Part shown: positions 1 through 6,254 of the stretch, in pieces
Layout: each line of letters opens with the position of its first letter
Numbering within the stretch: the first letter of the stretch is position 1
Assembly: GCA_002343545.1 (NCBI GenBank)
Contig: DDRA01000153.1
Coordinates: forward strand, 1 to 14,907
Reading direction: 5' to 3'
DNA: 14,907 bases
DNA from: Bacteriovoracaceae bacterium UBA2428
Lineage (GTDB): Bacteria; Bdellovibrionota; UBA2428
Translations under genes and position numbers: made by a program
Notes under the pieces: generated by a model
Databases searched by the model: none
What the model was told of the DNA's origin: nothing
What the model saw: only the letters and a program-made list of their open reading frames with translations

Positions 1-100
1 CCGCCCCCCCGCCCCGGCGCGCCCCCCCCCGCGCCGGCCCCCGCCGCCCCCCCCTCGCCCCCCCCCCCCCGCGCGCCGCCGCGCCGCCCCCGCCCGCGCC
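1..100. other. Low-complexity G+C-only stretch
   Basis: The first 100 bases are made only of C and G, mostly C runs broken by single G or GG. Read in the frame of the following gene they would give an uninterrupted Pro/Arg/Ala-rich segment. That could be the proline-rich linker of the truncated protein that ends at 686. It could equally be poor-quality sequence at a contig end, since real genes nearby use A and T regularly. I cannot separate these from the sequence alone. Confidence 0.7.
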
Positions 101-686
101 CGTCCTCGTGGCCGCCGGCACCTTCACCTCGAGCGTCGGTTCGGCCGCGCCGATCCCCGCGCGTCCGATTTCCTCGAACTCCGAACTTTCCAAATCGATC
201 CAGCAACTCGAAGGCGGCTCCACGAACGACTCCGCTTCGAGTGAAAGCGCGCCCGCCACGGGCGGCGGCGAGACCGCCACCGCCAAGAACGACGCCCCGG
301 CCGCGGGCGGCTCCGCCGCTCCCGCGACGGAATCCTCGGCGGCCGCGGCGACCGACACGCCGAAGTCCGAGTCGTCGTCGACGACAAGCACCGCCTCGAC
401 CTCGACTTCGACCTCGACGGAATCGGGCGGCGACGTTCCGCTCGGACGCGAGCCCGCGAAACCCGCGGCGAGCGAAGGCGGCCGCGCGCCGGCCTCGACC
501 TCGGCGAGCGCCGCGCCTCCCCAGGTCATGGGCGAGACGGCTCGTCCCCGCAGCCCCGTCGTGACGGCGCCGAGCTTCTCGGCGATCCAGAACACGACGA
601 CCGATCTCATCAACCAAGTGAACAAGACGCGCAGCACGGAAGCCGCCAAGTCGGCCACCGGCAACGTGACCATCAAGATCGAGTGA
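3..686 (+). CDS. C-terminal part of a Ser/Thr/Ala/Pro-rich protein (partial, 5' end outside window)
   Basis: The frame is open from the left edge to a TGA at 684-686, so the true start is probably upstream; a GTG at 108 is the first plausible internal start. I do not recognise a family. From about 108 the protein is low-complexity: Ser/Thr/Ala/Gly-rich, with a run of alternating Ser and Thr around bases 387-420, and Pro/Ala patches. The last 40 or so residues (ending NVTIKIE) look more ordinary, with a short possible helix. Codon choice is C- or G-ending like the neighbours, supporting real coding. Such linkers are common in secreted or envelope-spanning proteins, but no membrane segment is visible here. 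The LemA-like gene starts 7 bases after the stop, so the two are probably co-transcribed. The opposite-strand reading is Arg-rich and looks like a shadow. Confidence 0.6.
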   Translation, partial: APPPRRAPPRAGPRRPPLAPPPPRAAAPPPPAPVLVAAGTFTSSVGSAAPIPARPISSNSELSKSIQQLEGGSTNDSASSESAPATGGGETATAKNDAPAAGGSAAPATESSAAAATDTPKSESSSTTSTASTSTSTSTESGGDVPLGREPAKPAASEGGRAPASTSASAAPPQVMGETARPRSPVVTAPSFSAIQNTTTDLINQVNKTRSTEAAKSATGNVTIKIE

Positions 687-693
687 TAAGACC

Positions 694-1284
694 GTGACGA
701 CGACCCCCGCTCCCGTCGATTTCGCGTTCGTGGCCGCCGCGGCCATCAGCCTCCTCGCGTCTTGGGGGGTTTTCTTCGGCGTGCTCTTCAGCCTGCGCCG
801 GCTCTCGCGCCGGCTCGAGCCGATCGAAGTCAGCTGGCGCGAACTCGAGAAGCCGCTCAAGGAACGTTTTCTCGCGGCCGCGAAGATCGTCGACGCGCTC
901 GACCAGTTCGCGGGCCACGAGTGCGACCTCGTGGAATCGCTCAAGCTCAGCATCCACGGCTTCGTCGTGGCGCGCACGATCCAGCACCGCATCCGCGCGA
1001 CCGACGCGCTGACCCCCTTGCTCGCCGAAGCCGCCTTGCGCGGCCGCACGAACCGCACCCTCGTCGCGCTCGGAAGCTACCAGGAACTCCTTCGGCAGCT
1101 CGAGCGAAGCGAAGCCGAAATCGGCGAACCGCTCCGCGCTTTCGAAACGGCCCTCGCGGCGTACAACGAGCATCTCCGCACGATGAGGATTTCCTGGCTC
1201 GCGCGCTTTCTCGGCTTCACGCCCGTCGAAGGCTTCCGCACGCTCGCTCCCCTCGAGACCTCCGCGCCGCCGAAAGCCGCGTAG
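694..1284 (+). CDS. LemA-like membrane-anchored protein
   Basis: A 196-residue protein with one N-terminal hydrophobic segment (about residues 9-30) followed by Arg-rich sequence (RRLSRRL) and a long, charged, helical domain. Two stretches recall the LemA family: the start of the first helix (W..L...L..R.......VDAL, residues 46-70), and the C-terminal AAYNEHLRTMRISWLARFLGF. The latter fits the LemA pattern of a Tyr-Asn helix followed by a hydrophobic segment ending in phi-G-F. LemA proteins are helical-bundle proteins anchored by an N-terminal membrane segment; their biochemical role is unclear. Similarity is by motif only, so this is LemA-like rather than a firm member. The start is GTG at 694, just after the preceding stop, with no strong ribosome-binding site, which suggests translational coupling. 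Next downstream gene is 121 bases away. Confidence 0.6.
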   Translation: MTTTPAPVDFAFVAAAAISLLASWGVFFGVLFSLRRLSRRLEPIEVSWRELEKPLKERFLAAAKIVDALDQFAGHECDLVESLKLSIHGFVVARTIQHRIRATDALTPLLAEAALRGRTNRTLVALGSYQELLRQLERSEAEIGEPLRAFETALAAYNEHLRTMRISWLARFLGFTPVEGFRTLAPLETSAPPKAA

Positions 1285-1405
1285 CGACTCGCGCATCGCC
1301 CGCGAAGCTCCTCCTCGCTGCAAAGTTTTGTTAAGGGACGTCGCCTTGCGGTGACTTTGGCTTGGGCGTAGGACCGGAACTGGCTCCTCGGAGCCGGGAG
1401 GGACT
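1285..1405. promoter_or_regulatory. Intergenic leader before the HExxH protein
   Basis: A 121-base gap between same-strand genes. An extended -10-like TG-T-TAAGGG sits at 1329-1337, and a GGGAGGG ribosome-binding site at 1396-1402 precedes the TTG start at 1406. I see no convincing -35 element and no T-tailed hairpin for the upstream gene. The -10 assignment is tentative. Confidence 0.3.
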
Positions 1406-2827
1406 TTGATCACCGTATTTCGCTTGGCCGCCGGCCTCACGTTGACCCTTGGCATCGCTTCGGTCTCGGCGCAAACCGCGCCGAATCCGCTTCCGCACCT
1501 GGACGAGCAGTTCGGCTGCCTGAGCCCCACCGACGCCGATCGCTACATCAAGGATTTCCGCGTCGACATCCGGAGCTTCGGCGGGCTCGAGCTGTGCCGC
1601 CCCAACCACGACGCGCGCCGCGTGCTCGCCGACATCTATCTCATCGAGAACGGCCGCTTCGGCCGCGCCCAACGTAACAACCTCATCCGCGACTACGTGC
1701 CGGCCGATCGCTACTACGACTGGGCCCGCCGACAGACGCGCGGCATGCGCCGGGGCAACGACATCCCCTACGCGAGCGCCTACAACCGCGGCGGCTTCTT
1801 CACCTTCCAAGACGGCTGGGCCCAATCGTCCACGCTCGGACGCGTCGGCACGATCCTCCACGAAGCCCGCCACACGCAAGGCTACGGGCACATACCCTGC
1901 GTGCGTGGCCCTTACGCGGGATCCTCGGTCGCGGGTTGCGACAGCGGACTCGCGCAAGGCGGCTCGCACGGCGTGGAAATGGAATACTACGCGCGCGTCG
2001 TCGTGATGGGCGAAAACTTCCACCCGGTTTATAAGTCGATGGCGCGCCTCATGGCGCTCGGCCGCAGCAACGCCTTCTTCAACGATCCCGCCGTCAAGGC
2101 GCGCGAAGGCCTGGCCTTCCGCCGCGCGGGCAACCGCGGAGGCTACGGGCTCTACGCTTCGACGGAAGCTTCGCGCCCGAACGCGCGTTTCCTCAACGCC
2201 AGCCGCGTCTTGGACCGCGTCGCGCCGAGCATCCCGAACGCCCGCCTCAAGCGCAGCTCCTTCGGGGCCACGCTCTACGCCGGCGACAGGGCTTTCGCGA
2301 TCGACCTTTACGGGCGCGAGCAAGGTCCGGCCGAGCTGGCGGACGCCTACTCCTACTTCAAGATGCTTTTCCGCGACGACACCCGGAAGATTCCGGTCGT
2401 CGACATGGAAGAGTTCGACCTGGGCGAGCGCCGCTACCTCGTGGCCCTTACGCGGGACAATCGGCTCATGAGCTACGACTTTCCCCAGGGCGAGTGGGAA
2501 AGCCGGCCCGAGAACGTCGGCCTGCGCGACGCGCGCTTCACGACGACGGACCCGAACGGCACGGCCGGACTTTTCCTGGTCGCGCCGAACGGCCAAGCCC
2601 GCCGCTGGAACCCGCAGACGGGTCGTCTCGAGGCCTACGCCGTCACGTGGCCGTCCAACGTGCGCGACTTCATCCGCTTCGAAGGCAAGGTCCTGGCCCT
2701 CGGAGACAACCGGGTGATTTATGCGGTTGACCAAGGACGTTTGGTGCCGTTTGATGCGCTCCGCGGCGTCGCGGCGGAGGAACTCGTATCGGTTCCGCTC
2801 TACGACGCTTTCAACGTCGAAAACTAA
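1406..2827 (+). CDS. Secreted putative zinc metallopeptidase with HExxHxxGxxH motif
   Basis: A 473-residue protein with a signal peptide (hydrophobic residues 4-20, likely cleavage after SVSA at 22), so exported. Residues 152-162 read HEARHTQGYGH, an exact HExxHxxGxxH metzincin-type zinc signature, with Glu153 as the expected general base. About 30 residues later EMEY (191-194) could be the Met-turn (M-x-Y) or supply a glutamate ligand as in gluzincins; sequence alone does not decide. Cys38, Cys64, Cys165 and Cys178 may form two disulfides around the active-site domain. The C-terminal half (about 285-473) is rich in short beta-type repeats with W and GR/GN turns, such as RRYLVAL, GLFLVAP and KVLALGDN, suggesting a propeller-like domain. 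The start is TTG with GGGAGGG just upstream; no ATG lies before the signal peptide. Substrate unknown. The motif could also mark a non-proteolytic zinc protein. Confidence 0.7.
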   Translation: MITVFRLAAGLTLTLGIASVSAQTAPNPLPHLDEQFGCLSPTDADRYIKDFRVDIRSFGGLELCRPNHDARRVLADIYLIENGRFGRAQRNNLIRDYVPADRYYDWARRQTRGMRRGNDIPYASAYNRGGFFTFQDGWAQSSTLGRVGTILHEARHTQGYGHIPCVRGPYAGSSVAGCDSGLAQGGSHGVEMEYYARVVVMGENFHPVYKSMARLMALGRSNAFFNDPAVKAREGLAFRRAGNRGGYGLYASTEASRPNARFLNASRVLDRVAPSIPNARLKRSSFGATLYAGDRAFAIDLYGREQGPAELADAYSYFKMLFRDDTRKIPVVDMEEFDLGERRYLVALTRDNRLMSYDFPQGEWESRPENVGLRDARFTTTDPNGTAGLFLVAPNGQARRWNPQTGRLEAYAVTWPSNVRDFIRFEGKVLALGDNRVIYAVDQGRLVPFDALRGVAAEELVSVPLYDAFNVEN

Positions 2828-2863
2828 GGGGCCGCTAAGGCCCTTTCGGCGCCGCTAAGGCGC
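2826..2863 (+). repeat. Two tandem hairpins with identical GCTAA loops
   Basis: Immediately at the stop of the HExxH gene, bases 2826-2833 pair with 2839-2846 (8 bp, one G-U) around the loop GCTAA at 2834-2838. A second stem, 2849-2853 with 2859-2863 (5 bp), encloses the same GCTAA loop at 2854-2858. The 10-mer GCCGCTAAGG occurs at both 2831-2840 and 2851-2860. The first stem ends in only TTT and the next gene's ribosome-binding site follows at once, so this is more likely an mRNA processing, stability or partial attenuation structure than a full terminator. Confidence 0.5.
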
Positions 2864-2875
2864 GGGAGAGCTTGA

Positions 2876-3583
2876 ATGTTCCAGTCCCCCATGAAGGTCG
2901 TCGCCGCGCTTACGCTCGTCCTCCTGCTCGTGGCCGCCGTGTGGTTCCGCGTCCAGAACGCGAACCGCTTGCCCGAGGCCGCCGAAGTGAGCGCGGTCAC
3001 GCCGCTCAACTGCCCGTCGGGCGACTGCGCGACGCCCCCGCTTCCCTCGCCGCTCACGCGCGTGACGACGATCGAGCTCCAACAGTTCGTGACGGAAGAA
3101 GCCCGCGCCATCGGCCGCCTGGACGAAGCGAACGAAGAAAGCGAACGCCGCCTCGACGAGATGGCCTCGCGGCTGGAACCGGAAGGCATGGCTTGGCTGA
3201 GCGCCCGCGCCCTCGACCGCGAGCTTCCCGAAGACGATCGCTTTCTCGCGGCCGACCTGCTCGCCCGTTCCTACGACCGTCTCGTGCTGGGATCGCTCGA
3301 GCGTCTCGTGACCGCCCCCTTCGAAGAAGTTCGCGACCCCGAGAACACGCGCGGAACCGTCGAATGGCTCGTGCGCGCCCGCGCCTTGGAAGGCTTCGAG
3401 AACTTCGCTTCGGGGGAATTCCGCGAAGAAGCCGCGCAACGCCTGCGCAACATCTCGGCCCGCTTGGGCTCGAGCTTTCTCGCGGAGCGCAGCGCCTCGA
3501 TCCTGCGCCGCCTGCAGGATCCCGCGGCCAAGACCCTCGAAGAAGAAGACGCCGAAAAGCTCAGCGAGACGCTCGCGCGCTAA
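2876..3583 (+). CDS. Membrane-anchored protein of unknown function
   Basis: I do not recognise this 235-residue protein. It has an N-terminal hydrophobic segment (about 8-24, with Lys7 before it) that should act as a signal anchor or uncleaved signal, then a Pro-containing linker with two cysteines (NCPSGDC, 45-51) that could form a small disulfide loop. The remainder (65-235) is strongly helical and acidic, rich in Glu, Arg, Ala and Leu, with heptad-like stretches that could be short coiled coils or a helical-repeat bundle. A ribosome-binding site GGGAG (2864-2868) lies 7 bases before the ATG at 2876. It is 48 bases downstream of the HExxH protein gene, with the paired hairpins between, so co-transcription is plausible. 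A second in-frame ATG at 2891 (Met6) is possible but worse spaced. It converges with the minus-strand operon end at 3648. Confidence 0.6.
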   Translation: MFQSPMKVVAALTLVLLLVAAVWFRVQNANRLPEAAEVSAVTPLNCPSGDCATPPLPSPLTRVTTIELQQFVTEEARAIGRLDEANEESERRLDEMASRLEPEGMAWLSARALDRELPEDDRFLAADLLARSYDRLVLGSLERLVTAPFEEVRDPENTRGTVEWLVRARALEGFENFASGEFREEAAQRLRNISARLGSSFLAERSASILRRLQDPAAKTLEEEDAEKLSETLAR

Positions 3584-3647
3584 CGCTTCGTCCGGGAGCC
3601 GCCGGGACCGGCCCCCGCCGGCGTAAGCCGACAAGCGGCCACGCGCT
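3584..3647. other. Convergent intergenic gap
   Basis: A 64-base, very GC-rich gap between two convergent genes. It holds short self-complementary pieces such as CGCCGGCG, but no stem followed by a T run on either strand, so I do not call a terminator. Confidence 0.4.
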
Positions 3648-4256
3648 CTAGTCCGTGAGGCCCAGGCGTAACGCCCAATTCTTGAAGTATTCCGAAAAGA
3701 GAACTCGCCAGCCCACCCACGCCTGCCACCAGCGGACGCGGTCGTAGTTTGGGCTTTCGACCGGGAAATCGTGGATCGCGGGACGCGCGAGACCGCGTCG
3801 GTCGAAGGCCCCCTCGACCAGTTCGCGGGCGCGCCGCATATGGTAGGTCGACGTCACGAGCAGCAACGACTTCGCCGACGACATCGTGACCTGGTCGCTC
3901 ACCTCGACGGCGTTCTGCGAAGTGCTGCGAGAGCGCATGCCGAGACGGATCTTGGCGGCGAGCTCCGCGGGGATCTCGGCGATCTGATTGGCCGCCAGGA
4001 TCTCGGGCAAGTCCGAGCCGGGCTCCACGCCCGAGATGAAGAGCAGCTCGCTCTTGCCCTGCGCGAGCAAGCCGACGGCCTCCTTGAGACGACCGCGCCC
4101 CCCCGTCAGGACGACGATGAGGTCGACGTTCGGAACTCCCTGCAGCGCGACGGGCGCCGGCAGCAAGCGACGCGCGAACCAGGCGACGTCGAGCGCCGCC
4201 AGGCACGCGAGGGCCACGAGCCCCCAGCGCAAACGCTTGCCCCCCCGCGCCGCCAC
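3648..4256 (-). CDS. DUF218 (YdcF/SanA/ElyC-type) membrane protein
   Basis: A 202-residue protein with one N-terminal membrane segment (about 11-28) and a DUF218 domain. The family's conserved stretches are visible in order: hydrophobic strand then TGGRGR (51-56), GKSELLFISGVEPG (67-80), the S-T-S-x-N-A-x-E block (111-118), and the strand-turn LLLVTSTYHMRRAREL (131-146). DUF218 proteins are linked to envelope biogenesis and barrier function in other bacteria (SanA, ElyC), but the reaction is not established. The start is GTG at 4254-4256, 4 bases beyond the ridA stop, making it the last gene of the minus-strand operon. The N-terminal anchor would leave the domain in the periplasm, as for SanA. 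The specific subfamily is uncertain. Confidence 0.8.
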   Translation of the reverse strand: MAARGGKRLRWGLVALACLAALDVAWFARRLLPAPVALQGVPNVDLIVVLTGGRGRLKEAVGLLAQGKSELLFISGVEPGSDLPEILAANQIAEIPAELAAKIRLGMRSRSTSQNAVEVSDQVTMSSAKSLLLVTSTYHMRRARELVEGAFDRRGLARPAIHDFPVESPNYDRVRWWQAWVGWRVLFSEYFKNWALRLGLTD

Positions 4257-4260
4257 GAAA

Positions 4261-4662
4261 CTACCCGAGCAGAGCGATCGCTTCGATCTCGACGAGCGAG
4301 TTGCGCGGCAAACGCGAAACCTGAACGGTCGAGCGCGCCGGAGTCGGAACTCCTTCGGCGACCGAACGGAAGAAGGCTTCGTACTCTTTGTTGAAGGCGT
4401 CGAAATCGTCGAAGTTCGTCAGGAAGACCGTCGTCTTGACGATCTTGGACGGGTGCGAGCCCGCCGCCTTCAGGACGGCGGCGATGTTCGCGAGCACGCG
4501 ACGCGTCTGCGGCACGATCTCGGAAGGCTCGAGTTGCATCGTGGCCGGGTCGAAAGGAACCTGACCCGAGCAGAACACGAAGTTCCCCGTGATGATGGCC
4601 TGGGAATAGGGGCCGATGGCCTTCGGGGCCTCGGCCGTGGAAACGGCTTTCTTGTCGCTCAT
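4261..4662 (-). CDS. ridA: RidA family reactive enamine/imine deaminase
   Basis: A 133-residue protein of normal RidA (YjgF/UK114) length. Landmarks are clear: A-I-G-P-Y-S-Q (15-21), FCSGQVPFDP (30-39), IVKTTVFLTNFDDF (74-87), YEAFF (94-98), PARSTVQVSRLP (108-119) and VEIEAIAL (124-131). The catalytic arginine (Arg105 in E. coli RidA) corresponds to Arg110, and the conserved Glu to Glu125, so it should be active. RidA hydrolyses the 2-aminoacrylate and related enamines released by PLP enzymes such as threonine/serine dehydratase, protecting other PLP enzymes. It is cytosolic and homotrimeric. The ATG at 4660-4662 overlaps the previous gene's TGA (ATGA), and AGCGGAGGAG upstream gives a strong ribosome-binding site. 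The next gene starts 4 bases after its stop. Confidence 0.93.
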   Translation of the reverse strand: MSDKKAVSTAEAPKAIGPYSQAIITGNFVFCSGQVPFDPATMQLEPSEIVPQTRRVLANIAAVLKAAGSHPSKIVKTTVFLTNFDDFDAFNKEYEAFFRSVAEGVPTPARSTVQVSRLPRNSLVEIEAIALLG

Positions 4663-4949
4663 ATCGCTCCTCCGCTGTTCTTGGGATCTTCGGACGCTTT
4701 GGTCGGCGCGGGCTCCCGCGGATCGAACTTCCGCTTGGGGCTCAGCCGAATCTCGGCGTTGATGGAAATGGTGTAGGACTCGAAGAAGCTCTCGAGCGCT
4801 TCTTTGATCATCTCTTTGGGGATCTGCACCGCGTTCAAGGTGCCCTTGATCTTGTCCTCGGCCGAGACGTAGGCCCCGGCGCCGATCGTGACGGCCTTCT
4901 TGAGCAAATCCCCGATCTTTGAGCCGGGATCATCGGAAGACATGCTCAT
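4659..4949 (-). CDS. Small hypothetical protein
   Basis: A 96-residue protein I do not assign. Residues 11-62 form a compact, mostly helical segment (IGDLLKKAVTIGAGAY, then KEMIKEALESFFESY), weakly like phasin-type or small amphipathic membrane-associated proteins; this resemblance is only in texture. Residues 63-96 are a polar, Pro/Lys-rich tail. No signal peptide. Its ATG at 4947-4949 overlaps the TGA of the SRPBCC gene (ATGA), and its own TGA overlaps the ridA ATG in the same way, so it is translationally coupled on both sides. That placement, between a lipid-binding-type protein and RidA, is the main reason to accept it as a real gene. A second Met (MSMSS) at 4943 is an alternative start. 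Confidence 0.7.
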   Translation of the reverse strand: MSMSSDDPGSKIGDLLKKAVTIGAGAYVSAEDKIKGTLNAVQIPKEMIKEALESFFESYTISINAEIRLSPKRKFDPREPAPTKASEDPKNSGGAI

Positions 4950-5392
4950 TTTCTAGCGGCCTGGGCGCGCTTTGTAAATTCCGCGATCGCCGCGGGCAAA
5001 CCCTTCGCGATGAGCCCCTTGAGCACGAAACCCGGAACGGAAAAAGCGAACTCGATGTCGAGTCGGTAAAGGACTTCCGTGCGCGTCGGCCCGGCGGCCT
5101 TGAGCTGCCAAAGTCCGTCGTTTTTCTTGAAGAACTCCGACTGGTCGAGCGTCCAGGAGACTTCGCCGTGCCCCGCCGCTTCGTCGAGCCGCGACTTGAG
5201 CTTTACCGAATACTGGACGCGCTTCATCATATCCATGTCGAAGTGGACGCGCTTCACGCCGCCCTCCTCGCCCAGGAGCTTGGCCTCTTTCATTCCGGTC
5301 ACGAACTTCGGGTAAGCCTCGAAGTCGTTGACCGCGTCGAAGAAAGCCTTCAGGGGGACGTCGACGATTTCGCGGCGCTCTGCCGAAGCCAT
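4946..5392 (-). CDS. SRPBCC (START-like) ligand-binding protein, Coq10/RatA type
   Basis: A 148-residue protein with the polyketide cyclase/START-like pattern: a first strand of E-R-R-E-I-V-D-V-P (5-13), a helix leading to DFEAYPKFVTGMKEAKLL (23-40), central strands (VHFDMDMMKRVQYSVKLKSR) and a long C-terminal helix (120-147). The YPKF segment is typical of the Coq10/RatA-like branch, whose members bind hydrophobic ligands such as ubiquinone intermediates or lipids. The ligand here is unknown. I chose ATG at 5392 because GGAGG lies just before it. The longer GTG start at 5404 would make that ribosome-binding site coding sequence. Even so the start lies 43 bases inside the end of the thioesterase gene, an unusually long operon overlap. 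The stop overlaps the next ATG (ATGA). Confidence 0.85.
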   Translation of the reverse strand: MASAERREIVDVPLKAFFDAVNDFEAYPKFVTGMKEAKLLGEEGGVKRVHFDMDMMKRVQYSVKLKSRLDEAAGHGEVSWTLDQSEFFKKNDGLWQLKAAGPTRTEVLYRLDIEFAFSVPGFVLKGLIAKGLPAAIAEFTKRAQAARK

Positions 5393-5787
5393 AGGTTCCT
5401 CCACTCATCGGGTATGCGCGTCGCGGTCCAGGTCACTTGCCCGTCCTTCTCGCCACGCTTGCAAAGAACATGATCCGTGATGGCCGTCGCGACTTCGGCC
5501 TCGCCGAGACGCACTCGGTATCCGAGCTTCAGCCCCGCGCGGCCGATCTCCTCGGTCCAGACGGAGATCTCCGCCTCGTCGTCGAAACGCAGCGGACGTT
5601 TGTACTCGATCTGCGCCGCGCGAAGGGGCAATCCGTAGCCCTCTTTCTCGAGCTCGCCGTAGGGCATCGCCATCGAGCGAAGCCACTCGATGCGGGCGCG
5701 CTCCAGCCAGCGAAAATAACTCGCGTGGTGCGCGACGCCCATGGCGTCGGTGTCGGAATAGTCGACGCGAAAAACCCAGCGAAACAT
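5350..5787 (-). CDS. Hotdog-fold acyl-CoA thioesterase (4HBT/YbgC/FadM family)
   Basis: A 145-residue protein of the 4-hydroxybenzoyl-CoA thioesterase family. The active-site block is intact: YSDTDAMGVAHHASYFRWLER (10-30), where Asp14 sits at the catalytic aspartate position and the hotdog helix follows. Later strands (Q-I-E-Y-K-R-P-L-R-F-D-D, 59-70, and LKLGYRVR, 87-94) match the family. Such enzymes hydrolyse acyl-CoA thioesters in the cytosol; chain-length preference cannot be read from the sequence. A longer reading of the frame exists, but its first 43 residues are Arg-rich noise antisense to coding sequence. ATG at 5787 has GGGAG about 8 bases upstream and lies 2 bases after the preceding stop. 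It precedes the SRPBCC gene, with which its 3' end overlaps. Confidence 0.88.
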   Translation of the reverse strand: MFRWVFRVDYSDTDAMGVAHHASYFRWLERARIEWLRSMAMPYGELEKEGYGLPLRAAQIEYKRPLRFDDEAEISVWTEEIGRAGLKLGYRVRLGEAEVATAITDHVLCKRGEKDGQVTWTATRIPDEWRNLWLRQSAAKSSTSP

Positions 5788-5789
5788 CG

Positions 5790-6254
5790 TCAGGCTCCCG
5801 TGATTTCGTCCGTAAGCGCGAAGCCCGCGCTTCGCACGCGACGGACCGCTTTCTCGTCGAAGACGCGAACGCTTCCGATCCCCGAGCGGGCGAGACGCTC
5901 GCCGACGCGACGGCAATCGAGTTTGCGAGCTCCGGCGGCCACGACGAAAGCGCGGTCCCCCGCCGCGCGGAGGGCGCGCTCAAAGCTACGCTCCGGCGCG
6001 AAGACGAAGCGGATGACGTCGTCACGCTTCCACCAAGCGTGCGAAGCGGCCGGCAAGCGGCCGTCCTGGCTCAGGCACACGTGGACGGGAAAGCTCGCGC
6101 GCGAGGACTTCGGGGCGCGAACGCGAGCCATCGGCAAGCGGCTCGTGCCTTCCTTCGTCGAGCAGAACACGAGGGCTTCGCAATTCGTCTCGGGACTCGG
6201 GGTAAGCTGACGTCGGTCGAAGTCGACCGACCATTCGCGGATCCAACGCAGCAT
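5790..6254 (-). CDS. Hypothetical protein, operon orphan
   Basis: A 154-residue, basic protein with no domain I recognise. The N-terminus (MLRWIREWSVDFDRRQL) is amphipathic rather than a signal peptide. The middle has a Lys/Arg/Ser-rich loop and a W-W pair (74-75), followed by IRFVFAPERSFERALRAAGDRAFVVAAG (81-108), which alternates strand and helix. The C-terminal 45 residues (RRVGERLARSGIGSVRVF...) look like a small alpha/beta unit. I chose ATG at 6254 because it overlaps the stop of the nucleotidase gene by one base (TGATG) and the stop lies 2 bases before the thioesterase ATG. The frame stays open upstream to 6944, but that part is antisense-like and Arg-rich. Function unknown; reality is supported by the coupled junctions on both sides. 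Confidence 0.72.
   Translation of the reverse strand: MLRWIREWSVDFDRRQLTPSPETNCEALVFCSTKEGTSRLPMARVRAPKSSRASFPVHVCLSQDGRLPAASHAWWKRDDVIRFVFAPERSFERALRAAGDRAFVVAAGARKLDCRRVGERLARSGIGSVRVFDEKAVRRVRSAGFALTDEITGA

Noticed and set aside
1331..2734. Long open frame on the minus strand opposite the HExxH protein
   Set aside because: It is Arg/Ala/Val-rich without recognisable domains and is a mirror of GC-rich codon use. The plus-strand gene has a signal peptide, a zinc motif and a ribosome-binding site.
5788..5916. 43-residue N-terminal extension of the thioesterase
   Set aside because: It is Arg/Ser-rich and overlaps the end of the preceding gene. The family normally starts at the chosen ATG, which has its own GGGAG.
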